From Massilia sp. R2A-15 (GTDB lineage: Bacteria > Pseudomonadota > Gammaproteobacteria > Burkholderiales > Burkholderiaceae_D), in NCBI RefSeq assembly GCF_030704305.1, contig NZ_CP131935.1, forward strand, positions 744,001 to 808,000: 64,000 bases of DNA, written 5' to 3'. Numbering within the stretch: the first letter of the stretch is position 1; every line of letters starts with the position of its first letter. The translations under genes and the position numbers were made by a program. The notes beneath the pieces are model-generated. The model was not told the DNA's origin. It saw only the letters and a list, made by a program, of their open reading frames with translations, and did not search any database. Shown piece after piece: positions 35,325 to 44,292 of this stretch.

Positions 35325-37556
35325 ATGGTAGCAAATCCACTGATTTATGCAGTCGTATGTGGTGTCATCGCAGTAGTGTACGGATTGTGGTCGCGCAGCT
35401 GGATCCTGCGGCAGGATGCCGGCAACGCGCGCATGCAGGAGATCGCCCAGGCGATCCAGGAAGGGGCCGCGGCATACCTCGCGCGCCAGTATCGCACCAT
35501 CGCGATCGTCGGCGTGGCGCTGTTCATCGCCATCTTCGTCCTCCTCGGATGGCAGACGGCATTCGGATTTCTGATCGGCGCGGTGCTCTCGGGCGCCTGC
35601 GGCTTCATTGGCATGAACGTGTCGGTGCGGGCCAACGTGCGCACCGCGCAGGCGGCCACGCGCAGCATGAACGACGCGCTCGACGTGGCCTTCAAGGGCG
35701 GCGCCATCACCGGCCTGCTGGTGGTCGGCCTGGGCCTGCTGGGCGTGAGCCTGTTCTACTGGATGCTGACCGCGCAGGCGGCCGGCAGCGCGCTGTCCGC
35801 GCATGACATCATCAAGCCGCTGATCGGCCTGGCGTTCGGCGCCTCGCTGATCTCGATCTTCGCGCGTCTTGGCGGCGGCATTTTCACCAAGGGCGCCGAC
35901 GTCGGCGCCGACCTGGTGGGAAAAGTCGAAGCGGGCATTCCCGAGGACGACCCGCGCAATCCGGCGGTGATCGCCGATAACGTGGGCGACAACGTCGGCG
36001 ACTGCGCCGGCATGGCCGCCGACCTGTTCGAGACCTACGTGGTCACGCTGATCGCCACCATGCTGCTGGGCGCCTTGACGTTTATGGGCGCCGACACGGG
36101 CACCGCCATGCTCTATCCGCTGCTGCTCGGCGCCGTGTCGATCATCGGCTCCATCGTCGGCTGCGCGTTGGTCAAGGCCAAGCCGGGCAAGAAAATCATG
36201 TCGGCGCTGTACACCGGCTTGTGGTGGGCTGCCGGCCTGTCGCTGATTGGTTTCGCCGCCGTTACCTGGTACATGTGGGCTCCCGACATGCGCATGAAGA
36301 TGATGGGCTGCGCGCTGGTCGGCATCGTCCTCACCGGCCTGATGGTCTACATCACCGAGTACTACACCGGCACCGATTTCCATCCGGTGCGCCACATCGC
36401 CGAAGCATCGACCACCGGCCACGGCACCAACATCATCGCCGGCCTGGGCGTGTCGATGAAGTCGACCGCGTATCCGGTGCTGGCGGTGTGCGCCGCGATC
36501 CTCGCGTCCTACCAGATGGGCCAGTTGTACGGCATCGCGATTGCCGCCACCTCGATGCTGTCGATGGCCGGCATCATCGTCGCGCTCGACGCCTACGGTC
36601 CGATCACCGACAACGCCGGCGGCATCGCCGAGATGTCGCACATGCCCGACTCGGTGCGCGCGATCACCGATCCGCTCGACGCGGTCGGCAACACCACCAA
36701 GGCCGTCACCAAGGGTTATGCGATCGGATCGGCCGGCCTGGCCGCGCTGGTGCTGTTCGCCGATTACACGCACGCGCTGGAGTCGGCCGGCCACGTCGTC
36801 TCGTTCGAACTAGCCAACCCGATGGTCATCGTCGGCCTGTTCATCGGCGGTCTGATTCCTTACCTGTTCGGCGCGATGGCGATGGAAGCGGTGGGGCGCG
36901 CGGCCGGCGCCGTGGTGGTGGAAGTGCGCCGCCAGTTCCGCGACATCAAGGGCATCATGGACGGCAGCGGCAAGCCGGAGTACGACAAGGCGGTGGACAT
37001 GCTGACCGCGTCGGCGATCAAGGAAATGATCATCCCGTCGCTGCTGCCGGTGCTGGTGCCGATCGTGGTCGGCATGCTGCTCGGACCGATGGCGCTGGGC
37101 GGCCTGCTGATGGGCACCATCATCACCGGCCTGTTCGTCGCGATCTCGATGACGACCGGCGGCGGTGCGTGGGACAACGCCAAGAAGTACATCGAAGACG
37201 GCAATTTCGGCGGCAAGGGCTCCGAGGCGCACAAGGCCGCGGTGACCGGCGACACGGTGGGCGACCCGTACAAGGATACGGCAGGTCCTGCGGTGAACCC
37301 GCTGATCAAGATCATCAACATCGTCGCGCTGCTGCTGGTGCCGCTGCTGCCGGCGACTGGCTGGATTGCGGTGACGGCGCCTGCGGCCGCGGTGCATGCG
37401 CCGGCCGTGGCGCCAGCGCCTGTCGTCGCGCCAATGGCGATGCCGACCAGCGAGACGGCCGAGCCGAAGCCGCTGGCGCCTGAAGTCGCGCCGGCGACGG
37501 ATCCGACGAAGCCGATGCCGAAGAGCGAGACGGAGGAGCCGAAGCCGCTGAAGTAA
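35325..37556 (+). CDS. hppA: Proton-translocating membrane pyrophosphatase, K+-independent type
   Basis: 743 residues with about 15-16 membrane helices. Catalytic motifs: [45 protein letters not shown], and a second acidic cluster near [24 protein letters not shown] carries Lys where K+-dependent enzymes have Ala, marking the K+-independent H+ pump. Odd: about 55 extra residues at the C terminus (from [15 protein letters not shown]) made of Pro/Ala/Glu/Lys with two copies of a SETxEPKPL motif, not part of the usual fold. AAGGGGAC precedes ATG 35325. Confidence 0.94.
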   Translation: MVANPLIYAVVCGVIAVVYGLWSRSWILRQDAGNARMQEIAQAIQEGAAAYLARQYRTIAIVGVALFIAIFVLLGWQTAFGFLIGAVLSGACGFIGMNVSVRANVRTAQAATRSMNDALDVAFKGGAITGLLVVGLGLLGVSLFYWMLTAQAAGSALSAHDIIKPLIGLAFGASLISIFARLGGGIFTKGADVGADLVGKVEAGIPEDDPRNPAVIADNVGDNVGDCAGMAADLFETYVVTLIATMLLGALTFMGADTGTAMLYPLLLGAVSIIGSIVGCALVKAKPGKKIMSALYTGLWWAAGLSLIGFAAVTWYMWAPDMRMKMMGCALVGIVLTGLMVYITEYYTGTDFHPVRHIAEASTTGHGTNIIAGLGVSMKSTAYPVLAVCAAILASYQMGQLYGIAIAATSMLSMAGIIVALDAYGPITDNAGGIAEMSHMPDSVRAITDPLDAVGNTTKAVTKGYAIGSAGLAALVLFADYTHALESAGHVVSFELANPMVIVGLFIGGLIPYLFGAMAMEAVGRAAGAVVVEVRRQFRDIKGIMDGSGKPEYDKAVDMLTASAIKEMIIPSLLPVLVPIVVGMLLGPMALGGLLMGTIITGLFVAISMTTGGGAWDNAKKYIEDGNFGGKGSEAHKAAVTGDTVGDPYKDTAGPAVNPLIKIINIVALLLVPLLPATGWIAVTAPAAAVHAPAVAPAPVVAPMAMPTSETAEPKPLAPEVAPATDPTKPMPKSETEEPKPLK

Positions 37557-37564
37557 TTGAAGTC

Positions 37565-37590
37565 GGGTCAGGCCCGCCGGGCCTGACCCC
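37565..37590. repeat. Palindromic repeat, perfect-arm variant
   Basis: GGGTCAGGCCC / GGGCCTGACCC around GCC, 8 bases after the pyrophosphatase stop; might act as a weak transcription end. Confidence 0.75.
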
Positions 37591-37668
37591 GCAATTCTAG
37601 CCGCAGCCTGAATCGACGCTGCGGCGATTCGGCAGCCAGCATCAAAACCGGGGTCAGGTCCAGCGGAC

Positions 37669-38961
37669 TGTTTTGTAGGGAGACATGGGTAACACTTTGT
37701 CGGGGGACATAGGTAACACTTTTATCATCATCGTACTTTCCGATAAATGTGGAGCGTACGATGCCTTGGATGGAGTGTTCTCAGATGTCCTCACGGCTTG
37801 AATTTGTGCGGTTGGCCCAAGCTCACGACGCCAATATCTCAGCGCTTTGTACGGCGTTCGGCATAAGCAGGAAGACTGGCTACAAATGGCTGCAGCGCCA
37901 TGAATTAGGCGGCGTCGATGGTTTGGCAAACCGTTCACGCCGTCCTTCCAACTCGCCAGGGCGAAGCAGCAGAGATGTTGAAGCGACGATCGTCGACCTG
38001 CATCGTGCGTATCCTTGCTGGGGGGCGCGTAAACTGAAGGCGCTTCTGCCAGACGGGTTTCCCGACCTTCACCACTCCACGATTGATTCCATCCTTCGGC
38101 GCAATGGCTGCGAGTTGGTCCCTTTGACCAACCCTGGCAAGCTTGCGTTGAGCAGGTTTGAACACGAAGCGCCGAACCTGCTTTGGCAAATGGACTTCAA
38201 AGGTCATTTCCCGCTCACTGACGCTGCTGCCAGACGCTGTCACCCGTTGACCGTTCTCGACGACCATTCGCGCTTTAATATCTGCCTGATCGCCTGTTCC
38301 GCAGAGTCTGGCGAGCAGGTACAGACTGCCTTGATCCAGGCATTCAGGAAGTATGGCTTACCTCAGCGGATCACCTGCGATAACGGTCCGCCGTGGGGAA
38401 CTGCCGGACGCGGGACTGTGTCGGCCCTGGAGGCCTGGATGATACGACTCGGTGTTCGCGTCGGCCACAGCACGCCATACCATCCGCAAACGCAAGGCAA
38501 GGACGAGCGGTTTCACCGCACCTTAAAGCGCGAATTGTTGGAGCGCTACGGGTTCAACTCGATTGAGCTTTGCCAAGCCAGTTTTGATCGCTGGCGCGAC
38601 GAGTACAACCTTATTCGGCCCCACCAAGCCTTAGGGCAATGTCCCCCCGTTTCCCGGTATTCGGTCAGCGGCCGCGCCTATCCGGAGTCATTGCCCACGA
38701 TTGAGTACGAACCCGAAGACGAGGTGCGCATGGTGCGGCGCACCGGCCGGATCAAATACAACAGCGACGAACACTTTATCGGCGAGGGATTGAAAGGACA
38801 GCCCGTGGCGGTGCGTCAGTCCGCTATTGATGGAGTCATGGACGTCTTCTACTGCAGCCAGAAAATTCGCACGCTCGACCTTAGAAAAACCGCCTAAAAT
38901 CGAACTTCATGTGTAACCCATGTCCCCCGACAAAGTGTTACCCATGTCCCCCGGCCATACA
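37669..38961 (+). mobile_element. IS481-family insertion sequence, 1293 bp, intact
   Basis: Termini TGTTTTGTAGGGAGACATGG (left) and, on the other strand, TGTATGGCCGGGGGACATGG (right) begin an imperfect inverted repeat of about 60 bp that aligns without gaps and contains a direct repeat of GACATgGGTAACACTTT. A 5-bp target duplication CGGAC is present at 37664-37668 and 38962-38966. One intact transposase gene inside. The clean duplication and intact ends suggest a fairly recent insertion. Confidence 0.93.
37761..38897 (+). CDS. IS481-family transposase
   Basis: 378 residues: N-terminal HTH (ISALCTAFGISRKTGYKWLQR, a second HTH-like region around the Tyr-Pro-Cys-Trp-Gly motif), then the rve DDE core: D in LLWQMDFKGHF, D in ITCDNGPPW, E in HPQTQGKDERFHRTLKREL. 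A C-terminal beta region follows. ATG 37761 with GGAG 6 bases upstream; an in-frame GTG at 37749 is less likely. Single frame, no frameshift. Confidence 0.94.
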   Translation: MPWMECSQMSSRLEFVRLAQAHDANISALCTAFGISRKTGYKWLQRHELGGVDGLANRSRRPSNSPGRSSRDVEATIVDLHRAYPCWGARKLKALLPDGFPDLHHSTIDSILRRNGCELVPLTNPGKLALSRFEHEAPNLLWQMDFKGHFPLTDAAARRCHPLTVLDDHSRFNICLIACSAESGEQVQTALIQAFRKYGLPQRITCDNGPPWGTAGRGTVSALEAWMIRLGVRVGHSTPYHPQTQGKDERFHRTLKRELLERYGFNSIELCQASFDRWRDEYNLIRPHQALGQCPPVSRYSVSGRAYPESLPTIEYEPEDEVRMVRRTGRIKYNSDEHFIGEGLKGQPVAVRQSAIDGVMDVFYCSQKIRTLDLRKTA

Positions 38962-39035
38962 CGGACCTGACCCCACTTTTACGCTTGAACTGAGACTGTC
39001 GTGAATATACAATGTCTCTACATTGGAGGCACTTC

Positions 39036-39287
39036 ATGGAACTCTCGATCCAAAAATGGGGAAATAGCGCGGCGGTCCGACTCCCATCTGCCTTGCTGAC
39101 GCAGATAGGTGTATCGCTTGGCGATAAACTGGTCGTCGATGTGAAACCGGACGGCATGATGCTGCGCCCTGCGCGCAAGAGCTATGCACTGTCCGACTTG
39201 ATGGCGCAGTGCGATCTGACCGCGGAACCGCCTGCGGATCTGGCGGAGTGGGATGCAATCGAGCGGGTAGGCCACGAAGCATGGTGA
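39036..39287 (+). CDS. mazE: MazE-family antitoxin (AbrB/SpoVT-type)
   Basis: 83 residues: MELSIQKWGNSAAVRLPSALLTQIGVSLGDKLVVDV is the swapped-hairpin DNA-binding domain; the C-terminal part (ADLAEWDAIERVGHEAW) should bind and cover the toxin. GGAGG about 7 bases before ATG 39036. Overlaps mazF by 7 bases; the pair should be autoregulated. Confidence 0.93.
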   Translation: MELSIQKWGNSAAVRLPSALLTQIGVSLGDKLVVDVKPDGMMLRPARKSYALSDLMAQCDLTAEPPADLAEWDAIERVGHEAW

Positions 39288-39631
39288 GGCGCCAGGGCTT
39301 CAATCGGGGTGACATCGTTCGGGTGAACCTGAATCCGACCTTCGGGCATGAACAGCAAGGCGACTTTCGCCCGGTACTGGTGCTCTCTCCCGCGGCCTTC
39401 AACCTGATGGGAGTGGCGTTGGTTGCTCCGATTACGCAAGGAGGCGATTTCGCCCGCTATGCCGGCTTCGCGGTGCCATTGTCCGGTTCCGGCACCGAGA
39501 CGCAGGGAGTGGCATTGGTTAATATGGTGCGCACCCTGGACCTCGCGGCGCGGCACGGGAAGAAGATCGAGGTCGCGCCGGAATTTGTCGTTGAAGATGC
39601 CTTGGCGCGCTTGCGCGCAATACTTGAATAG
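39281..39631 (+). CDS. mazF: MazF-family mRNA interferase toxin
   Basis: 116 residues: FNRGDIVRVNLNPTFGHEQQGDFRPVLVLSP is the PemK/MazF opening, with VALVNMVRTLDLAARHGKKIE in the second half. Cleaves RNA at short sequences when not bound by MazE. ATG 39281 is in the last codons of mazE. The pair lies directly after the IS element. Confidence 0.93.
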   Translation: MVRRQGFNRGDIVRVNLNPTFGHEQQGDFRPVLVLSPAAFNLMGVALVAPITQGGDFARYAGFAVPLSGSGTETQGVALVNMVRTLDLAARHGKKIEVAPEFVVEDALARLRAILE

Positions 39632-39643
39632 CTGGATCGCGTT

Positions 39644-40705
39644 TCAAATCGCCGCGGCGATCGCCTTGCCCACATCGGTGGTGCTGGCCGTCCCGCCCAT
39701 ATTCGGCGTCCGCGGCCCCTCCACCAGGCATTTCTCCAGCGCCCGCACGATCGCATCATGCGCTTCCGTGTGGCCCAAAAAATCCAGCATCATCGCGCCC
39801 GACCAGATCATCGCGATCGGATTGGCGATGTTCTTGCCGTAGATGTCAGGCGCCGATCCGTGCACCGGCTCGAACAGCGACGGAAATTTGCGCTCCGGGT
39901 TCAAACTGGCCGACGGCGCGATGCCGATCGTGCCCGTGCACGCCGGCCCCAGGTCCGACAAGATATCGCCGAACAGGTTCGACGCCACCACCACGTCGAA
40001 GCGCTCCGGCGACAGCACGAAGCGCGCGCACAGGATATCGATGTGGTACTTGTCCCAGCGGACGTCCGGGTAGAAAAGCGCCATCGTCTCCACGCGCTCG
40101 TCCCAGTACGGCATCGAGATGGAGATGCCGTTCGACTTGGTGGCCGACGTCAGGTGCTTCTTCGGCCGGCGCTGCGCCAGCTCGAACGCGTACTTCAGGA
40201 TGCGGTCGGTGCCGTGGCGGCTGAACACGGCCTGCTGCATCACCACTTCGCGCTCGGTGCCTTCGAAGCTGCGCCCGCCGACGGCCGAATATTCGCCCTC
40301 GGTGTTTTCGCGCACCACGTAGAAATCGATGTCGCCCGGCTTCTTGTTGGCCAGCGGGCAGGGCACGCCGGGCATCAGGCGCACCGGGCGCAGGTTCACG
40401 TACTGGTCGAACTCGCGCCGGAATTTGATCAGCGAACCCCACAGCGACACGTGGTCCGGCACCTTTTGTGGCCAGCCGACCGCGCCGAACATGATCGCGT
40501 CGAATCCCGACAGCTGGGCGAACCAGTCGTCCGGCATCATCTGGCCATACTCCTCGAAGTAGTCGCAGTTGGCCCACTCGAAGGTGGTGAATTCGAGGCC
40601 GATGCCGAAACGCTCCGCCGCCGCCTGCACCGCGCGCAGGCCTTCGGGCATGACTTCCTTGCCGATGCCGTCGCCGGCCAGTACCGCGATGCGGTGGGTC
40701 TTCAT
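39644..40705 (-). CDS. Tartrate/D-malate dehydrogenase family (TtuC/DmlA)
   Basis: 353 residues of the isocitrate/isopropylmalate dehydrogenase superfamily: IAVLAGDGIGKEVMPEGL, the substrate loop LRPVRLMPGVPCPL, VVRENTEGEYS, the metal-binding ASNLFGDILSDLGPA and the NAD-binding HGSAPDIYGKNIANP. The LRPV...PCPL loop and length fit TtuC/DmlA (D-malate, L-tartrate) rather than LeuB. NAD- and Mn-dependent oxidative decarboxylation expected; the precise substrate is open. Confidence 0.9.
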   Translation of the reverse strand: MKTHRIAVLAGDGIGKEVMPEGLRAVQAAAERFGIGLEFTTFEWANCDYFEEYGQMMPDDWFAQLSGFDAIMFGAVGWPQKVPDHVSLWGSLIKFRREFDQYVNLRPVRLMPGVPCPLANKKPGDIDFYVVRENTEGEYSAVGGRSFEGTEREVVMQQAVFSRHGTDRILKYAFELAQRRPKKHLTSATKSNGISISMPYWDERVETMALFYPDVRWDKYHIDILCARFVLSPERFDVVVASNLFGDILSDLGPACTGTIGIAPSASLNPERKFPSLFEPVHGSAPDIYGKNIANPIAMIWSGAMMLDFLGHTEAHDAIVRALEKCLVEGPRTPNMGGTASTTDVGKAIAAAI

Positions 40706-40732
40706 GCGCTTCCTTTCGAGAGTGACCTTTAA

Positions 40733-41254
40733 TTATGCAACAAATCGCATAATCGCCGACACCAGCGACATTTCGTCCGACTCCCCCGAGTGGCGCTCGC
40801 CGTTGACGAAGAAGGCCGGCGTTTCGACCACGCCGAGGTGAGTGCCGCCGGCCGCGACCTGCTCGATGCGGTCCATGAAGCGCCGGCTCGCCAGGTCCAG
40901 CTGCAGCATGTCGACATCGAGCCCGAGGCGCGCGCCGAGCACCGGGATCAGCGCCGGCTCGAATCGCTCCTGCAGCGCGAACAGCGCGTCGTGCATGTCC
41001 CAGAAGCGGCCCTGCGCCGCCGCCGCTTCCGCTGCTTCGGCCGCCACTTCGGCGTAAGGGTGCTTGCCGGTCAGCGGGAACGGCCGGAACACGAAGCACA
41101 GCTGGCTGCCCAGCCGGTGCTGCAGGTCCTTCACCGCCGCGTGCGCCTGTTTGCTGAACGGGCACTGGTAATCGCCGTATTCGACCAATACGATGCCGGC
41201 GTCCTTGCTGCCCTGCATGTGGTCGTCGTGATGAATCGAAACTGTCGGACTCAT
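40733..41254 (-). CDS. DsbA-like thioredoxin-fold protein with CPFS site
   Basis: 173 residues: VEYGDYQCPFSKQAHAAVKDL at the N terminus, helical insertion, then VETPAFFVNGERH with the cis-Pro region, as in the thioredoxin_4 group. The active site is CPFS, so the second cysteine is missing: it may act as a monothiol reductase or on glutathione mixed disulfides, not as an oxidase. No signal peptide, so cytosolic. Follows the TtuC-like gene in the other direction of transcription order (upstream of it), with 27 bases between. Confidence 0.85.
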   Translation of the reverse strand: MSPTVSIHHDDHMQGSKDAGIVLVEYGDYQCPFSKQAHAAVKDLQHRLGSQLCFVFRPFPLTGKHPYAEVAAEAAEAAAAQGRFWDMHDALFALQERFEPALIPVLGARLGLDVDMLQLDLASRRFMDRIEQVAAGGTHLGVVETPAFFVNGERHSGESDEMSLVSAIMRFVA

Positions 41255-41328
41255 GTTGTGCCTCCCTTGAAGTCGCGCCTTCGTTGCGTATACTTTAAGC
41301 CCGAACCCGCCATTTTTGGAGGTTTATC

Positions 41329-41523
41329 ATGACACGCAAATACATCGACTGCCGCGAGGTTCCCAGCGAGTCGAAGTGCTCGGTGACAATCGCCGCCGAC
41401 ACCGAGAAAGAGCTGATGGATGTGGCGGTCCAGCACGCCGTCAGCGTACACGGCCACCAGGACACGCCGGAATTTCGCCAGGCGCTCACCAAGGCGATCC
41501 ACACCGGCACGCCGCCGGCCTAG
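41329..41523 (+). CDS. DUF1059 small protein
   Basis: 64 residues: MTRKYIDCREVPSESKCSVTIAADTEKELMDVAVQHAVSVHG, the DUF1059 pattern. GGAGG lies 6-7 bases before ATG 41329. Function unknown. Divergent from the CPFS protein and convergent with the acyl-CoA hydrolase. Confidence 0.88.
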   Translation: MTRKYIDCREVPSESKCSVTIAADTEKELMDVAVQHAVSVHGHQDTPEFRQALTKAIHTGTPPA

Positions 41524-41527
41524 CTGC

Positions 41528-42826
41528 TCAGAACACGCACATCCTGTCGGCCGCCGCGCGCAGTTCGGCGCGAAAGTCCGGATGGGCGATGGCGATCAGT
41601 TCGCGCGCGCGCTGGCGGGCTGATTTGCCGCGCAGCTGAGCCACGCCGAACTCAGTCACCACGTAGTTGACGTCGTTCTTGCTGGTGGTGGCGTGGGTGC
41701 CGGGCGTGAGCATGGGGACGATGCGCGAGACGGCGCCGTCCTTGGCGGTCGACGGCAGCACGATGAAGGACTGGCCGCCGCGCGAGCGGTTGGCCGCCCG
41801 CACGAAATCGACCTGGCCGCCGGTGCCGGAGTAGGGCAGGTGGGCGATGCTCTCTGAGCCGCACTGGCCCAGCAGGTCGACCTGCAGGCTGGCGTTGATC
41901 GACACCAGCTTGTCGTTCAGCCCAGCGTTGTAGGGATCGTTGGTGAAGTTCGACGGATGCATCTCGAGCATCGGGTTGTGGTGCATGAACTGGTAAAGCT
42001 TGCGCGAACCGAGCGCGAAGGTCGCCACCATCTTCCCGGGCAGCAGCGTCTTCTTGCGGTTCGTCACCGCGCCCGCCTCGATCAGGGTCAGGATGCCGTC
42101 GCCGATCATCTCGGTGTGCACGCCGAGGTCGCGCTTGGCGGTCAGCTGCATCACCACCGCGTCCGGAATGCCGCCGTAGCCGATCTGCAGCGTCGAGCCG
42201 TCCTCGATCATGTCCGCCACATACTTGCCGATCGGCTCCTGCACCGCGCCAATCTTTGGCAGTCCCACCTCGAGGATCGGCTCATCGTTCTCGACCAGTG
42301 CATGCACCTGGGACACATGCACGTGGCACTGGCCGTGCGCGAACGGCACGTTGGGATTGACCTCCAACACCACCGCGCGCGCTTTTGCGATCGCCGCCAT
42401 CGTGTAGTCGGTGCCGAGGCTGACGGAAAAGAAGCCCTGCTCGTTCATGCTCGACGCCATCGCGAACACCACATCGGCGGGCATGAGGCCGCGCTCGATC
42501 AGGATCGGAATCTCTGAGAAATAATTCGGGATGAAATCGCACCAGCCGGCCTGGCCGCCAGCGCGCGAAGCGCCGCCGAAAAACAGCGCGGCATGGCGCA
42601 CGTGGTGGGCCGTTTCGCTGTCGAAATAGCCGAACTTGCGCATCGCCAGGATCTGCGCGACCTTGATGTCGTTGAAGCGGCAACGCTGCTCGGACAGCGC
42701 GGTGAGCAGGGTGGGCGGCTCGCCCACGCCGGTCGGCACGATGATCATGTCGCCGTCGCGCAGCAGGTCGAGCGCGTCGGCCGCGCCCATGCGTTTGCTC
42801 TGGTACAGCTGGTGTGCCGTTTGCAT
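41528..42826 (-). CDS. Acetyl-CoA hydrolase/CoA-transferase family protein
   Basis: 432 residues. Two Rossmann-like halves; PTGVGEPPTLLTAL near the start; the catalytic Glu is expected in LGVHTEMIGDGILTL, with GYGGIPDAV just before; C-terminal GTGGQVDFVRAANRSRGGQSFIVLPSTAKDG and YVVTEFGVAQLRGKSARQRA. Members include acetyl-CoA hydrolase, succinate CoA-transferase and 4-hydroxybutyrate CoA-transferase; the subgroup cannot be set here. Confidence 0.9.
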   Translation of the reverse strand: MQTAHQLYQSKRMGAADALDLLRDGDMIIVPTGVGEPPTLLTALSEQRCRFNDIKVAQILAMRKFGYFDSETAHHVRHAALFFGGASRAGGQAGWCDFIPNYFSEIPILIERGLMPADVVFAMASSMNEQGFFSVSLGTDYTMAAIAKARAVVLEVNPNVPFAHGQCHVHVSQVHALVENDEPILEVGLPKIGAVQEPIGKYVADMIEDGSTLQIGYGGIPDAVVMQLTAKRDLGVHTEMIGDGILTLIEAGAVTNRKKTLLPGKMVATFALGSRKLYQFMHHNPMLEMHPSNFTNDPYNAGLNDKLVSINASLQVDLLGQCGSESIAHLPYSGTGGQVDFVRAANRSRGGQSFIVLPSTAKDGAVSRIVPMLTPGTHATTSKNDVNYVVTEFGVAQLRGKSARQRARELIAIAHPDFRAELRAAADRMCVF

Positions 42827-42890
42827 CGCCGTCTCCTCGTTATGGGGAAATACTAACGCAGGAAACTGACCCCGGGCTTACTCGGCGGCC

Positions 42891-42917
42891 GGGGTCTGGT
42901 CCCGCGGACCTGACCCC
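42891..42917. repeat. Palindromic repeat, single copy
   Basis: Full copy in GGGGTCTGGTCC orientation between the divergent CoA hydrolase and small exported genes. Confidence 0.9.
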
Positions 42918-42971
42918 ATTTTGACGTTGCGGGTGCGCGCCATTTCCCCCAAAAGTGCTAATGTTGGAATC

Positions 42972-43361
42972 ATGAACACCCTGAAGCCCGCCCTGATCGC
43001 CTTGCTGATCGCTTGCACCTGCGCCTATGCGCAACAGGAGCCCGCGCCCGCGCCAGAGCGCTCTGCCGTCCCCGAGGTCAAGCCGCCGCCCAAGCGCAAG
43101 CCGCTCAAGCGCCGCTCGGTTCAGCAGGTGATCGAGCCGACCCCGCGCATCGTGACCGAACCCTATCGCCCCGTCCTCGAAGTCCGGCCCTCCGCACCAT
43201 TGTCGCAGCCCATCCCCGGCCCGGTGCGCATGAACAGCTGCGACGGCGCCGGCTGCACCGACACCAACGGCAACCGCTTCAACGGCGGCATCGGCACCAC
43301 CCTGATCGGCCCGCAGGGCCAGCTGTGCAACAAGGGCCTGGTGAACGCCCAGTGCTTTTAG
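42972..43361 (+). CDS. Small exported basic/proline-rich protein
   Basis: 129 residues: signal peptide (MNTLKPALIALLIACTCAYAQ), a Pro/Lys/Arg-rich linker (EVKPPPKRKPLKRRS), then a short Cys-containing domain (MNSCDGAGCTDTNGNRFNGGIGTTLIGPQGQLCNKGLVNAQCF) with four cysteines at the end. Not a named family I recognise. ATG 42972 fits the signal peptide; the ribosome-binding site is weak. Confidence 0.75.
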   Translation: MNTLKPALIALLIACTCAYAQQEPAPAPERSAVPEVKPPPKRKPLKRRSVQQVIEPTPRIVTEPYRPVLEVRPSAPLSQPIPGPVRMNSCDGAGCTDTNGNRFNGGIGTTLIGPQGQLCNKGLVNAQCF

Positions 43362-43398
43362 TCGCTGTCCGGCGCAAAGTTCGCTACAATCCTGCAGG

Positions 43399-43420
43399 TT
43401 GACGTTTACGTAAACGTTAA
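43399..43420. promoter_or_regulatory. LiuR-like palindromic operator upstream of the SDR gene
   Basis: ACGTTTACGTAAACGT at 43402-43417 is a perfect 16-bp palindrome in a 22-base near-palindrome starting TTGACG, which could itself be the -35. This pattern resembles the MerR-family LiuR site known for branched-chain amino-acid and acyl-CoA catabolism genes. 26 bases before the SDR start. Confidence 0.6.
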
Positions 43421-43442
43421 ATCGAACATTCAGGGGAAATCC

Positions 43443-44201
43443 ATGCAAATTCAGGACAATGTCTTCATCATCACCGGTGGTGCATCCGGCCTCGGCGCCG
43501 CGACCGCGCGCATGATCGTCGAAGCCGGCGGCAAGGTCGTGCTGGCCGACGTGCAGGTCGAAGCCGGCACCGCGCTGGCCGCCGAACTCAAGGGCCGCTT
43601 CGTCAAGTGCGACGTCACCTCCGAAGCCGATGGCATGGCGGTCGTCGCCGCGGCGCAGGAAATGGGCACGCTGCGCGGCCTGGTCAACTGCGCCGGCGTC
43701 GCGCCTGCTGTGAAGACCGTCGGCAAGGACGGCGCGCATCCGCTGGACGTTTTCCAGCGCACCGTCAACATCAACCTGGTCGGCACCTTCAACATGGCGC
43801 GCCTGGCGGCGGACGCAATGGGCAAGACCGAAGCAGGCGAGTCGGGCGAGCGCGGCATCATCATCAACACCGCGTCGGTCGCGGCCTACGACGGCCAGAT
43901 CGGCCAGGCGGCCTACGGCTCGTCGAAGGCGGCGGTGGTCGGCCTGACCCTGCCGATGGCGCGCGACCTGGCGCGCAGCGGCATCCGCGTGATGACCATC
44001 GCGCCGGGCATCTTCGAGACGCCGATGCTGATGGGGATGCCGGAAGAAGTGCGCGACGCGCTGGGCAAGATGGTGCCGTTCCCGCCGCGCCTGGGCCGTC
44101 CGAACGAGTACGCCCACCTGGCGCGCACGATCATCGAAAACACCATGCTCAATGGCGAAACGATCCGCCTGGACGGCGCGATCCGCATGCAGCCGAAGTA
44201 A
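43443..44201 (+). CDS. Short-chain dehydrogenase, 3-hydroxyacyl-CoA dehydrogenase type
   Basis: 252 residues: NAD-binding TGGASGLGAATAR with Asp at the end of strand 2 (VVLADVQ), so NAD preference; NCAGVAPA; catalytic Ser-Tyr-Lys in TASVAAYDGQIGQAAYGSSKAAV. The insert AVKTVGKDGAHPLDVFQRT and PGIFETPMLMGMPEEVRDALGKMVPFPPRLG match the HSD17B10-like type II 3-hydroxyacyl-CoA dehydrogenases. The LiuR-like site upstream supports a role in fatty-acid or isoleucine breakdown. AGGGGAAATCC precedes the ATG. Confidence 0.9.
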   Translation: MQIQDNVFIITGGASGLGAATARMIVEAGGKVVLADVQVEAGTALAAELKGRFVKCDVTSEADGMAVVAAAQEMGTLRGLVNCAGVAPAVKTVGKDGAHPLDVFQRTVNINLVGTFNMARLAADAMGKTEAGESGERGIIINTASVAAYDGQIGQAAYGSSKAAVVGLTLPMARDLARSGIRVMTIAPGIFETPMLMGMPEEVRDALGKMVPFPPRLGRPNEYAHLARTIIENTMLNGETIRLDGAIRMQPK

Positions 44202-44236
44202 ACGTTTGCACAATTTGATGTAGGATGCCAACAGCT

Positions 44237-44263
44237 GGGGTCAGGTCCGATGGATCTGGCCCC
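44237..44263. repeat. Palindromic repeat, variant copy with T run
   Basis: Arms GGGGTCAGGTCC / GGATCTGGCCCC around GAT, followed by GATTTTTT; could end the SDR transcript. Confidence 0.75.
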
Positions 44264-44292
44264 GATTTTTTACAGCCGCTGTTGGAGATTCG

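Larger units (their letters stand above)
37650..38974. repeat. Palindromic repeat split by the IS element
   Basis: GGGGTCAGGTCCAG-CGGAC lies left of the IS and CGGAC-CTGACCCC right of it. Removing the IS and one CGGAC rejoins a normal repeat copy with both arms. Confidence 0.9.
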
